A DNA stretch of 64,000 bases from Plectosphaerella cucumerina (Eukaryota; Ascomycota; Sordariomycetes; Glomerellales; Plectosphaerellaceae): positions 682,001 through 746,000 of the forward strand of contig JAGPXD010000006.1 of NCBI GenBank assembly GCA_020746995.1. The letters run 5' to 3'. Below, in pieces: positions 1 through 10,870 of this stretch (the first letter of the stretch is position 1; every line of letters starts with the position of its first letter). The position numbers were made by a program, and so were the translations under genes. Under the pieces are notes generated by a model. The model saw only the letters and a program-made list of their open reading frames with translations. It was not told where the DNA came from and made no database searches.

Positions 1-524
1 GTGCCGCCTGTACTTGTACGGGTCGGGGCACCTGGTCAGAGGGGAGTCAGGACAGGTAGTTGTCGCTAGAAATGCCACGGATGAGCTTTTTGCTCTTCAC
101 GAACTCCGCAGCCTGTCACTCTCGTTCCTCGCTGGTGGGAAGTACCCAAGTCCCTGGAGGCATGTGATCCAATTGCTTGGGCTATCGAGCCACAACGCTG
201 TCTTCAATTCTATAGTGTGTCCTCCCGCGGCAAGTTCTTTGCACGCAGGGCCTAATAGCCCATGGCTTCGCTGGTCATAATGCCTGGGTTCCCGACAGGC
301 CCGCATAATCGGGATCTGAGTCTCATGCAGAGTCGTAACCAACAAGAAAGAGGCTTCCTACCGCCTCTGCCATCCAACAAGTTCATGTGAGGAGGAGGTA
401 TGTACAGTACGATCGACCTCGCGGCCGGCCAGCGGCCGTTGCCGAGGTTGGTCAAGTACTTGGGGTGTGTGTGTATGTGTGTGAGATGGGCATCACGAGA
501 TACGGCTGTATACTGAAGCATTGT
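1..524. other. Window edge, 3' flank of the phosphatase gene
   Basis: No reading frame here resembles a protein, and the small ORFs on both strands have no recognisable motif. On the minus strand this is the 3' flank of the phosphatase gene and probably holds its 3' UTR. Nothing else is seen. Confidence 0.5.
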
Positions 525-2128
525 CTAGTAGCCAGCCGGCTCCGGCTTCGCGGGGAAGGGCGGGGCTCCCGTGTTGGAGTGGCATTGTGTCTTCCAGTCG
601 GCGGGCGTGAACTTGTCAACGACGGACTTGAAAGCGGCCTGTGACGGGTGAGCGGAGGGGGGATGGGGAGAGGAAGGGGGATACGTACGAGTGTGCAGAA
701 GGATTCGTCGCCCTCGAGGTGGTTTCCGGGAGTCTTGCAGCCGGGAATGGTGACGGGGCTGTCGTTGTAGCGGAGGCGGACGTAGAAGCCGTCGAGCTTC
801 TCCTTCTCGGACGGTGTCAGGTCCGGGGTGGGCTTGCGGCCGATGCCTGGGGGAGGGGTTCCCGGGGTGGCGGAGGAGAAGAATGAAGAGAACCAGCCGG
901 ACCATGTTGGCTGAGCACCGGGAGCGGCCGTTGGGGGCTCGGCCGACACGGGGGCGGGAAGGTCCTTTGCGCGGAACATCTCAACAGCAATGTAGCTGGT
1001 GAATGGGGGCCATTTGTCCTTTCCAAAGGCGCCGAGACTCGATAGCACGGCGGCGAGGGTGGTGTCATGGCAGCCGCTGAGGCCGAACCTTACGGGCACG
1101 CGGGCATCCTTTGCGTCGCCCCTGGGGGCCTGCTGCAGCTCATAGTTGCCGTCGGCTGGCGTCTGTTCTGCGCTACCGACCATGCGGGCGACCACGTCGC
1201 CGAGCAGACCGCCGATGCCGAGAGTCCGATACTCGTTGCTCTCCCTGTAGCCACCATACCACTCCTCGACAGCGATGCGCTCGATAATGGCGACGGCCTT
1301 GGGGTCGTAGAACTCGGCGGGCAGGCGGGTCTCCGGGCCGTGAGCACGGGATGCGTTCATGCTGTCCATGATGCCGGAGAGGCGGGGGTGCGAGTCGACA
1401 GCAACTCTAGGGCTGTCATGGGGCATCCACTTGCCCAGCTTCTTGTTCAGGTAGTCCATTTCTGGGGAGTCATTCCAGCGCTCAGCGGTGCGCTGGGCGA
1501 AGGCGCGGGAGAGCGTTGCGAAGCGGCGGCAGTTTGAGTCGTTGGGGAAGAGAGTCTCGTCCTGGGGGCTACGGGTGAGGATGGTCGGGGGCAGGAAGCC
1601 GGGAACGCGGTTGTTGGCGGGATAGAGGCCGGTGAAGGCCTGCTGCATGGATTCGAGGGCACGGGGGACGGGTGTGGAGCGGAGGTATAAGGACTCGGAG
1701 GAGGCGATTGTATCTGGGAGGAAGCCGAGCTGGTCGACATACAGTTTGCGCATGCGGCGGCCGAGGTCAAAGGTTGTCTGGCGGCCGAGATCAGTCAAGG
1801 CGCCCATGTCACAGACATCGTCGAGCTCGCCCCGGGGTCCGGAGGCGATGACGGGGACGTCGCCTGGGCCAAAGGTCTCGAGGCGGCGGCGCCATTCCAG
1901 CGAGGTATAGTCGCCAGCCTGGGGATCGAGAATGGCAGAGCGCAGCTGGCGAACGGATCGGCAGTAGGGCCAGAAGCCGTGGAGGCCAGTGTTCTGGAAT
2001 CGGGCGGTGACGGGCGTCCGCTCGCCATGGCGCATGAGGACCTGGACGAGTTGAAGCTCGAGCTGGGCGGGGTACAGCTTGCGGAGCTCAGCATCGGTGT
2101 ATGGTTCTCGGACGGGGAGGCTCGCCAT
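525..2128 (-). CDS. Histidine acid phosphatase family protein (ACP6-like)
   Basis: Model: complement(525..638, 689..2128), one 50-nt intron (donor GTACGT, acceptor ACAG), phase 0 join, 517 aa. The branch-2 histidine phosphatase signature RHGERTP lies at residues 33-39; its His is the phospho-acceptor in this family. The distal HD pair (SGCHDTT) is near residue 354, where the proton donor is expected. The central part is typical of lysophosphatidic-acid/ACP6-like and other non-secreted acid phosphatases. No clear signal peptide precedes the motif, which argues against a secreted phytase and for an intracellular or mitochondrial enzyme (inference). The start at 2128 is the first Met in frame before a conserved-looking N-terminus. 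The substrate cannot be told from sequence; a phosphomonoester is expected. The last exon is short, encoding about 37 residues ending PAGY. Confidence 0.85.
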
Positions 2129-2366
2129 GGTGGGAGCTGGGGCTGGGGCTGGGGTGAGAGCTTCTTGGGTGTGGTTGGTGTCGGGTCGGGGTTGATGTCG
2201 AGGTCGATGTCGAGGTCAGGTTGGCGGAGCTACCGAGATGCCGAGGTGGGCAACACTGTGACTGAAGCGGATAGGTAGCGCAGTGGGGAGCTTGGAAGAG
2301 GGGACTGGGGCAGGCCGGGGTACAGTAGTAGGAGGAGATGCTGGTATGGTGAAATCCGCGACGGAG

Positions 2367-2387
2367 AGCAGCAGCAGCAGCAGCAGC
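2367..2387. repeat. (AGC)7 microsatellite
   Basis: Seven perfect AGC/CAG units in the probable 5' leader or promoter of the phosphatase gene. It is non-coding in the model given and is likely length-polymorphic. Confidence 0.9.
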
Positions 2388-4065
2388 CGGGGAGAAGATT
2401 GCGGACGACGGGATGAGAGGAGAGCAGCTACGTGTCGAGTGGAAGTGGAGAGAGTGTGTCTGAGGTCCTGGAATAGCTGTGCTGCTATGGATGATGGAGG
2501 TAGTCATGTAATCCGATGACGGGGACGGGACCCCTGGTGTACTGGTGTGGAGGGAGCACCAATCGTGGTCAAATGCAGCCAGATGGTCGGTGACTGGGGC
2601 GAGATGAGGCGAGGCGAGGGGCTCGGGCTCAAGCTCGTGCTCGAGCAGGGTTGATGAGCCAGTCAAGCCCTGGGCCGCCTGAAGACCTGGGGAAGTGTGC
2701 AAGAAGAAACGGGTGAGGCGGTTTGACAAGGAACACCAGCAGCGGTGGGATTGGGTTCAAGTTGGGCCATGATGGGACTTTGACGAGTGTCCCTGACCGG
2801 CATGCAGCAGCGGGATGGCGTCCACGTTGGCAGTCACGACTCGAGGGTCCAATCACTCCAATAGCTTCAAGTCGTGCGTGCCTTCCTCGGCTTGTATGCA
2901 GAGTACAGATCCCCCTTGTAACGTGGGATTGTCCTGACCTGGGAAGGCGCAACCAGGTCTGTGGTACGGCTGTGGCCAATCCAGAGGCGAGCTCACGTCG
3001 AGGCCTCGTGGCTATCGGCACCGCGCCGAGACATGACAGGCAGGATGCTGCAGTGTCAAGGCAGAGGAACTTGACAAGTCTCATCTGACAGATCCTTCTG
3101 GGGGGAATCGTGCCTTCCTCGTTCTCATACCCATGGAAGGGACTTGCTTAGTACCTGCTGCGCCGGGGGTTACGCCGGGGAAGGAGCGTAGGACGGGACC
3201 CGTTGAGGGGTTTTTGTCCACGTCCCCGCCATTTGGAAGGATGGGAAAGTGCAAAGGGTCCTCCTCCCCGGTCCGAGTCGGTCCTGCCATTTGCCTGCCT
3301 GCTTGCCTGCCCGGAGGAATTGTGCTCTCCAGCGAGGTGCATGCAGGATGCAGCTCATTGCACCTGCAATGGCACATTGGGTTATCGCATCACACATCAC
3401 AATTCCTCGGTTGGCTCACCGTGTCTTTTTTCAACTGCTGGATCTCTTTCTCTCTTCCATCCCGTCCCGCTGGTGAGATCCAAGGGAGGGGGAAGAAAGC
3501 TACCTTACGGAAGGAGGGTTGCATTCTTGCTTCACCGGCCGAGCATCAAATTCATACCCCTGTCTTTTGGTCACAGTGGAATTATCCAGGCCATCATCTG
3601 TCTCTCTTTTCTTTTCCCCGCCTTCTCCTCGCTTCGTCAGATCAACCCCTTTCCCGAGCAGAAACAAACCTGTTGTTGGGCCGCCTGCCGCATGGTGTCG
3701 AATCCCGCATCCAATGACTCGAGACTGCCGCGGCCATGATGCAATCGTCGTCCTTGCGCGCCCACTTGCCCAGCAATGGCCTCGCCACCTACGCGGATTG
3801 CGGCTCGACAGAAGCAAGGGGAACCCAAACAGCCACTCGCCTTGCCGTCGATCGGTTTTACTTTACTTGGCCGATGATCGCATCACAGCTCAGCCCAGCC
3901 GTGCCATTGGGACCAAACTCAACCGAACTTTCCATGGAAGCAGCCTGGCAGCCTTAGGAGGCTCAATCAAGATGGCGCCCGGGTCTCATCTCAATCGTCA
4001 TGCACATGCCTGACTGAGAACATGCCCCTTCCCCGTGGAGTCGTGGACGCACCTGCTGACATGAC

Positions 4066-4090
4066 ATGCCATGCCATGCCATGCCATGCC
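4066..4090. repeat. (ATGCC)5 tandem repeat
   Basis: Five perfect pentamer copies, preceded by the near copy ATGAC. It is a simple intergenic tandem repeat with no other feature attached. Confidence 0.9.
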
Positions 4091-5465
4091 AAATCCACTT
4101 TCTTGGCCTCGGGTTGCCCGGGCGCTTCAAACTCCCGACTCGGCCGGGGTCGACTCCTGAAAACTCGCCCGACGGCAGCACCGCACCATCAGCACCAGCA
4201 CCAGCACCAGCGCAGCACGCCGGGCGAACCTCCGGGCGCAATAGACGGCATAGAATGCGCCATTACATTCGAGTGGATGGATAAATGGTGCTCAGCCGGA
4301 CCAATCGTCCGTCTCTAGTGTGCAGCACATCATTGCGCAGAGGAGAGGAGCACAGCGTTTGCGGATCCAAAAGTCAGAAGACGAGAGAGGCGCAGCCGCA
4401 ATCCATTTCTCCCATCGACAACGGACCGGATGGAATGCCGACCCCCCGTGCACCCCGTGCAACGAACCGCATCCGTCCGAGAGGTGCTGACAGACGGGTA
4501 AATCGCTTCCCTCCTACGAAAAACACGCCTGCTAGCGGAGTAGAGACAAGGCACGACAAGGTCCTCCCCCGCGAAGGTGGACGTTCCGCCTGTGTCTGCG
4601 TCACCCAACCGCCCGCTCACTCGTCCGTCCGCACTGGTTGGGACATCCATCCCGCGTCCCACGTCCCGTCTTCGGGCACTTCGGGACCCTTCGTATCTCA
4701 CATGCGAGCAGAATCCGAGCCGACAGAGGCTCAGAACCCAGCAGACCCAAACAGAGCCACGTTGATTATGGAGTCGCTCTTGCTTGGCCCCCCGAAGCTA
4801 GTCTCCAGGGCCCGTACCTTCCCCATCCAGTCAGCCAGTCCCTCGGCCCTTTTCTCCTTCGGCGAGGCCGCGTCGTCCGCCCGTTCGTTGTTCCTGCGTA
4901 AGGCTCTCCCCAATGTTCCCTCGACTCGACTCTCCCCGGGACACATAAACGACTCGCTCGCCCGCCAGACCTGCCCAACCCAATACAGCCCTATGCTAAT
5001 CATCTTTCATCCTGCCGACCTACCGACGTATCAGTAACCTAGCAACTCACTCAGCCACCCTATCCCGCCCAGCATGGTGTCGATGTAAGCCCAGCCCTAC
5101 GCAGCCGGCCCCTTCCGCCGCGCCTCATCAGCCGTGGCACGGTGACACTCCGTCCCATCTCGACGTCACAGACCACCTATCGCCGACAGCACATAAGGAG
5201 CCTCTGGCCCCAGCGCTGCGCTCCGCACCGTCATCCCCTGCTGGACTCAGCTTCCACATTGCACGCTTTCTCAGCTCGTCGGCTTGTGGACCTCCAGCCT
5301 AGCCAGCCGCCTCGGATCATCACCCTCGGCCTTGCTCCTAGCACATGGCCGAGTCCGGATCTGCCGGATACTAGGTTTCCCCCCCTTTTAAGATCGTGGC
5401 TCCGGACCTCACCACCCCTCTGGAATTTCCCTCGACATTGGACGAACACCACCACCGCCGCCGAC

Positions 5466-7999
5466 ATGTCGATGTCACCTCTCCCGGTCGCCATGCCGGC
5501 CTCTCGACACACCAATGACACCATCCATGGTGATCCGCTCGCCTCACACTCGTCCCTCAACGTCGATGAGCTCTCTGGAGATGACGGCTTGTTCAGTGAC
5601 GATGCCCTCACCGTCATGCAGCCGGCCCTCAGTGCCGCCGCCACTCGTCTGACCCTGCCCAAGACACCAGCCGCCGAGAAGGCCGCCGCCTTGGATAAGG
5701 TCCCCGGCGGCCCCTTCTTTGAGCGCCCCAACGACGAAGACGAGGACAGCTCCGATGGCCCCGGCACGCCACCCTCTCCGGGGGGATGATGCCAACACTC
5801 CCGGAGTACCCCCCGGGCTGGTCTCCGCACTCGAGGATGAAACCGACGAGATCACGGACACAGCTGCCCCTGGACCAGCCCTTGCCCGAATCACCTCGTC
5901 ACTCGGATCGACCCCCATCCCCTTGGCGGTCTCAACCTGATGTCGCCCCTCCGCCAAAGCAACAGCCCAAGAAAGCCTTGGAACTTGTCTCTCTGGGTAA
6001 CAGACAGAAACGGTCCGGGTCAACCGGCGCCGAGGCTCTGAAGCGGCTCTCCAGAGTCCTGCCATCCCTTCCTAGTCCTACCAGCTTCTTCAACTCGGTC
6101 TTCTCGTCCTCACCGCACGACAAGGCAGACAGCGGCCCCGGCTTCTCTCGGTCCTGGACCTTTTCGTCCGTCGACCGCAGTCCGCCATCAAGCCCAGGAC
6201 AAAACCGTGCAAGCACGCCCCCTAGAGCCAAAGCCAGTCCTCCGCCGCGGCAACCACATCAGCCGCCGCCATCAGCTCTGGCCGAGCGCGTCCTCACACC
6301 TCGTTCCAGCTTGTCGGGCAAGGCGAGATCTTTGAGGAGAACGGCCTCGGATGATTCCCTCTTGTATCATTCGCTGTCTCGCGTGTCGTCGCTCGGGGAT
6401 GATGACCAATTCGACAACGTGAGGGAGATGACCAATGTGAGGATGAAGGCGATTCGAGACAGCCTGCCCGACCGCCCGACCTTCAAGCTGCCGAGCCTCC
6501 CCAAGTTCCCCCCTCAGCTCAAGATGTTCCAGGGCCCGGATGAGCAAAGCATCCCCCCTATCCCGGAGGCTCCCGCCACCGGACCCGAGGCCGAAGCCGC
6601 GACGCTGGACAGAGTGCTCGCCACGCTGACCGGAGATCTGGTGGTCCTCGGCGGCTACCGCGGGTCCATCTTGCGGTCGGCCGAAGCTCCGCACCAGCAG
6701 CTCTGGGCCCCGGTCAAGATCGGCTTCAACATGAGGAAGGCCGATCTCGAGGTCGGCCTCGAACCTGAGGATGAGCTGACCATGGAGGAGCGCATCATTC
6801 CCTCTGGCATGCTGCAGAACATTGGGCCCATCGACATCTCCCGAAAGTTCTTCAAGAAGCTGAGGTCATGTGCCAACGCTCGCAATGGCACGCTGCGCAT
6901 CTGGGATTACGGCTACGATTGGCGATTGAGTCCCCACCTTCTGTCGCGCAAGATGGCCAGCTTCCTCGAGACGCTCCCCTCCAACCAGGAAGGGTACCGG
7001 GGGCCCAAGGGAGCTCTCGTTGTCGCGCACAGTCTTGGTGGCGTTATTACGCGGCACCTGGTGAATCAAAGACCGGAGCTCTTCTCGGGCGTCGTCTACG
7101 TCGGAACACCACAGCGATGCATTAACGTGCTTGGACCGGTCCGAAACGGCGATGCCGTGCTGTTGAATGAGAAAATTCTGACGGCGCAAGTCAATCTCTC
7201 GCTGCGGACGACGTTTGCTTTCCTCCCTGAGGACGGATTCTGCTTCGTCGACAAGAAGACCAACGAGGAATACCCCATCAACTTTTACGACGTCAACGAC
7301 TGGATCAAGTGCCGCTTGTCTCCATGTATCGAGACGGCACTGCCATCGCTGACTCCCAAGCCACAAAGCGGGCTGGGCTCTTACCTCCGCAACCGCAGCA
7401 GCAGCATCAAGCGGCAGAGCCTGACGAACCTACCTGGTCGCGATTCTGCGCGCAGGGACGGCGTCTTGAACCCTCAGCTGGATGGCAACAGGTCGGGCTC
7501 TCCACCCAAGACACGACCGAGCCCGTTCACGTCTGGCGAGCCCCAGTCTCAGTCCCTCCCGCCGCCGCCGGCAACCAGGGCCAGGAGCATCGCCTATCTC
7601 AAGCGGATTCTGCCAGAGATCAAGCAGTTCCGCCGAGAGCTGGCGTTTGATCCGGAGCATGCCAGGAAGAATGAGTACCCCCCGATCGCCATCATGTACG
7701 GCAAGTCGACGCCGACCGTCTTCGCCGCCCGAGTGGACGGGCGTGAGGGCATCGCGCGCACTGATGCGTATGATGACTTGGTCTTCCGGCCTGGCGATGG
7801 CGTCGTGCTCGCACGCGAGGCACAGGTCCCGGAGGGATACGAGCTCGTCAAGGGAGGCCGCATATGCACGGAGCGGGGCCACTTGACGATGCTCGGGGAC
7901 ATGCCTGCCATTGGCAAGGCTCTGGAGGCCGTGGTCAGGGGCAGGAGGAAGGGCATCGGCCTGGGTAGGGCGTCGGCCCCAAGGGCAGGGCAGGCTTGA
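5466..7999 (+). CDS. Lipase-like alpha/beta hydrolase, N-terminal region split over three frames
   Basis: The uninterrupted frame 5786-7999 (737 codons) carries the enzyme: VVAHSLGGV at 7022-7047 is the nucleophile elbow (Ser about residue 416), preceded by a strand with YGYDWRLS, as in LCAT/lipase-type hydrolases. The elbow reads AHSLG, not GHSLG. Residues about 250-520 are the catalytic part. Long Pro/Ser-rich disordered stretches flank it. The substrate is unknown; an acyl-lipid is inferred. Upstream, the frame beginning ATG 5466 looks coding (acidic, ending near GTPPSPG) but stops at 5789. A third frame at about 5785-5937 encodes an acidic stretch (LVSALEDETDEITD) and then stops. Removing one G from the G6 run at 5780-5785 and one C from the C5 run near 5910 would give a single 843-residue frame. 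This suggests homopolymer sequence errors or real frameshifts. Alternatively translation simply starts at 5786. Confidence 0.7.
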
Positions 8000-8675
8000 G
8001 ATGGATGCACCAAGAAAAACATATCGTCCAAGTTCTCATGGCTGGAAGAACTGCCTGCCCTTGGAAACTTCCATAAAATGAATATAAGACACTCGAGAAC
8101 AAGCCAACACCGACCATTGCGATTCCCATGATCTGCGTGCAATGGTTGTTGGGAGCCGCCGGGCCTGATTGGCCAGCCACCTCACATCAATCTCATCCCT
8201 TAAGCGCCGGCAGATAGACAGACGGCCGGCATTGCTGCGACCATCTCCCCCCCCCCCCCCTCAACAGGCTCAGCGACGCGCCATTCGACGGCGGCCGATC
8301 AGTGCCGCCAGAGGCCAGGACTGGCGCGGTCGCTTCCCCCCTGCATCCGACGCACCCTCGCCGTCCGGACATCCGATTCGCGACGCGGCGGGGGAGGAAG
8401 CACGGGGAGATGGCGCCGCGGCTACTGTGCATGGGCGCTTCGGCCGTGAGCATGGCGCCGCGGGCGGGATGTTCTCGCGATGCAACGCTGGGGTTTGTGA
8501 GGGTGGGTGGTGGGCGGTTAGTCTGGCGATGGGAGATGGTGTATTTGAGAGAGACGTCTGCCGCATGCCATCTGTTCTCGTTGGGTTTATCACGCTAAAC
8601 ACATCATCCTCTCTCTTTTCGAACACAGCTGCGCTGGAGTTCATCTTCGCTTCTTCACTCTTCACGCACCTTACA
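8000..8675. other. Intergenic: lipase 3' flank and four-TM gene promoter
   Basis: Between two genes on the same strand. It contains the C14 run and a pyrimidine-rich leader just before ATG 8676. The long frame that opens at 8169 and runs into the next gene is not supported before the Met at 8676, because the residues before it look like translated leader. Confidence 0.5.
8247..8260. repeat. C14 homopolymer
   Basis: Uninterrupted run of 14 C on the plus strand between two genes, probably in the leader of the downstream four-TM gene. It is error-prone in sequencing and may be misjudged in length. Confidence 0.9.
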
Positions 8676-9426
8676 ATGTCCACCGAGCCCAAGACGCAGA
8701 TCCAGACGTCCGACTTTGACGTCGATTCCCCCAGGATGGAGAGCTACAACAAGCTCCGCATGCTCGATGCCGTGGATGGTGCGAGGACGGCACTGACGGC
8801 GCTGGCGCTGTGCGCGGGCGTTACTGTCCTCGCGCTTTCGGCGGATGCGCTTTCTGTCTATCAGGCTACGCATGCGCCGGCGGGGAGTCTGCTGCCCCTG
8901 TGGCCGGATGAGTTTGACATGAGGCCGACGGTGGCTTTTGTCGCGTGCGGTGCTATCGTGGTGTGTGCCAACTTGGCTTCTATCCTCGGCGGCCGCTTGA
9001 GCTTCGTGAGTACAGACTTCTGGCAAGATGTATCTTCCAGCTGACATCGGATAGATCAAAAACACCCCCCTCCTCAACGCTGCCATCTCCCTCCTCGCGC
9101 CCGCGGCCGGGCTCGTGGCGGCCGTTGTGGCGGTCGCCCTGTTCTACGCGGCGGGCACGTCGTCGTCGACGGACACGCTGGAGAGCTGGTCGTGCCGGTG
9201 GCGGGTGGTGTACATGACGGCACGGCCGCACTTTGGGACGCTGTGCAGGCAGAGCCATGCAGCGGCGTACTTGAGCGTGGTGCTGGTTCCGGTGGAGATG
9301 GCGGCGCTGGGGGTGGCGGGATGGAGGGAGGTTCTGGAGAGGAATAGGGAGTTTGTGCCGAGGCAGGAGAAGAGGACGGGGAGTGCGGCTGGGTCGGTGC
9401 CGAGTTCGAGGGGGGGAATTAGGTAG
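8676..9426 (+). CDS. Four-transmembrane fungal membrane protein
   Basis: Model: join(8676..9005, 9055..9426), intron of 49 nt (GTGAGT...GATAG with CTGAC branch-like site), 233 aa. Four hydrophobic segments are visible: around ALTALALCAGVTVLAL, TVAFVACGAIVVCANLA, ISLLAPAAGLVAAVVAVAL and YLSVVLVPVEMAALGV. The loop between segments 3 and 4 carries two Cys (SWSCRW and TLCRQ) that could form a disulfide. The N-terminus is polar and probably cytosolic; the C-terminal tail is basic and Ser-rich. The topology resembles the many small MARVEL-like or otherwise uncharacterised four-TM proteins of ascomycetes, but I cannot assign a named family. Start choice: the ATG has an ACAATG context after a CT-rich leader, and the first residues are acidic and polar. 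Confidence 0.75.
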
Positions 9427-9485
9427 GGGGATGTAATGGTGATGAGCCCGGGGTGGAAGGGGATGGCGTTTGTGGTTTGTCACGG

Positions 9486-9550
9486 AAAGGCGTGGGAGAA
9501 TGGAATTCTACAGCTACTAGTCGTTGCTGAACTTCTCCAGCACGTGAGGG
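9486..9550 (+). repeat. Imperfect direct repeat, copy 1
   Basis: Shares the ordered blocks AAAGGCGTGGGAGAA, ATTCTA, TAGTCGTTG, TTCTCC and CACGTGAGGG with the copy at 9574-9652. The spacers between blocks have diverged. Confidence 0.8.
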
Positions 9551-9573
9551 AAATGGCGTATGTTTTGTCGAGC

Positions 9574-9652
9574 AAAGGCGTGGGAGAACGATTCTATGTG
9601 CAAGGTGTGTTAGTCGTTGATGAAGTTCTCCCGGTTGTCCGACACGTGAGGG
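9574..9652 (+). repeat. Imperfect direct repeat, copy 2
   Basis: Second copy of the block series seen at 9486-9550, slightly longer because of extra bases between TTCTCC and CACGTGAGGG. Confidence 0.8.
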
Positions 9653-9830
9653 GATTCAGGGGTCAGTCAGCAGGCAGCAGCACCACTGAAGTGCACTGCA
9701 ACGAATCCAGGAGCGGCATGTCAGCGCCCCACGGATCATTGCGTGCTGCCCCGCACATTGATAGCATCAAGCCATCAAATCAACCCCTCCGAGTCGAGCT
9801 ACTCTCGGCCTCACTCGCGCGCCTTTCGGC

Positions 9831-9838
9831 ATAAATAT
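9831..9838 (+). promoter_or_regulatory. TATA-like element upstream of the IAH1-type esterase
   Basis: ATAAATAT lies 85-92 nt before the ATG at 9923, a usual distance allowing for a short leader. It is one of few A/T runs in this promoter. Confidence 0.5.
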
Positions 9839-9922
9839 CGACGAGCTCCCTTGACTTACCTCTCACCACATCTGTGCCAACCCAACTCCTCTTGAACCAC
9901 GGAAACTACCTAGACGAACAAG

Positions 9923-10870
9923 ATGGCGGTGAGTTCCTCGTCCTAGGTCGAATGTACCGTGCTGACAGTCGGACAGTCCATTCAGTACCCGCAGATTGTG
10001 CTGCTGGGGGATTCGCTCCTCCAGCAGTCGGCCGACGTCAGGAACGGCTTCTCTTTCCAGGGAGCCCTCCAATACCGTGGGTGTTGCCTCTTCATCTGTC
10101 AGAACTCGATGGCTGACCTCCCCTCCAGATGTGATCCGCAGACTGGACGTGGTCAACCGCGGCTTCTCAGGCTGGAACACGGACAACGTCGTCCAATATC
10201 TCCCCGAGCTATTCGCCCCGCCGTCAGCAACGACGCCCAAGATCGATTACCTCGTGAGTCCCCCCCTCCCTCGTCTCTGGCCCGAGCCTGGCAGGCTGAC
10301 ATCCCCCAGATCGTCCTCCTCGGCGCCAACGACGCAGTCCGCCCCCTCCCCTCCTTCCACCAGCACGTCCCCCAAGACCGCTACCGCGCCAACCTCACCA
10401 CCATCATCACCCACCCGCACATCACAGCCCACAACCCCAAGATCCTCCTCGTCACCCCGCCCCCCGTCGACGAGATCCACCTGCAAACCCTGGATATCGA
10501 AAAGGGCTGGCCCGAGATCACCCGTCACGCGCGCCTGTCGGCCGAGTACTCCCAGATCGCGCGGGACGTGGCGGCCGCACACCCTGGCGTCGTCCTCATC
10601 GATCTCTGGCAGGCTTTGCACGACGAGGCGGCGGCTAGGACGCCTGGGTGGACGCCTGGAGAGGGGAAGCTGCTGGGGACGCCGGAGAGCGGGACGAGGG
10701 GCGCGCTGGAGCAGTTGTTGCCGGATGGGCTGCATTTGAGTGGTGAGGCGTATGAGGTCTTCTTCAGGCTTGTGGTGCCGCATGTTGGGGCTGAGTGGGC
10801 GAGTTTGCCGGCGGAGGACAGGACGGGGTACCTGCTGCCGGACTGGAAGACTTTCGGGCCGAAGCCATAG
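9923..10870 (+). CDS. IAH1: SGNH/GDSL esterase, isoamyl acetate-hydrolysing esterase (IAH1) type
   Basis: Model: join(9923..9928, 9977..10076, 10129..10253, 10310..10870), three introns of 48, 52 and 56 nt, 263 aa. The first coding exon is only ATG-GCG. SGNH blocks are in order: GDS at residues 13-15 (nucleophile Ser15), conserved Gly in NRGFSGWNT, GAND at 82-85, and DGLHLS with Asp216 and His219. The sequence VNRGFSGWNT and a length near 260 aa match the IAH1 family, which hydrolyses acetate esters such as isoamyl acetate in yeast. No signal peptide is present, so it is probably cytosolic. All four exons join in one frame. The substrate of this copy is inferred from family similarity. Confidence 0.88.

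Larger units (their letters stand above)
2129..5465. other. Long divergent intergenic region with simple repeats
   Basis: About 3.3 kb between the divergent phosphatase and lipase-like genes. It holds the promoters and leaders of both. Visible low-complexity DNA: GGGGCT and GTCGAGGTCGAT-type repeats at about 2135-2225, an (AGC)7 run at 2367-2387, TGCC-rich repeats near 3290-3312, five ATGCC units at 4066-4090 and CAC/CAG-rich repeats near 4187-4210. ORFs here, including a 250-codon frame at 4285-5037, are Arg/Ser/Pro-rich, lack motifs and look like chance frames in GC-rich DNA. An ATG-GTG-TCG followed by a GTAAGC donor-like site at about 5073-5090 could be a tiny upstream exon of the lipase gene, but I cannot show it. 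Confidence 0.55.
9427..9922. other. IAH1-like gene promoter region
   Basis: About 500 nt between the four-TM gene and the esterase gene. It holds an imperfect duplication of about 65-79 nt (see the repeat entries), two CACGTG hexamers, and a TATA-like ATAAATAT about 90 nt before the start codon. Confidence 0.6.

Noticed and set aside
4285..5037. 250-codon plus-strand frame
   Set aside because: No domain, mixed low-complexity composition, and it lies in the probable upstream region of the lipase gene.
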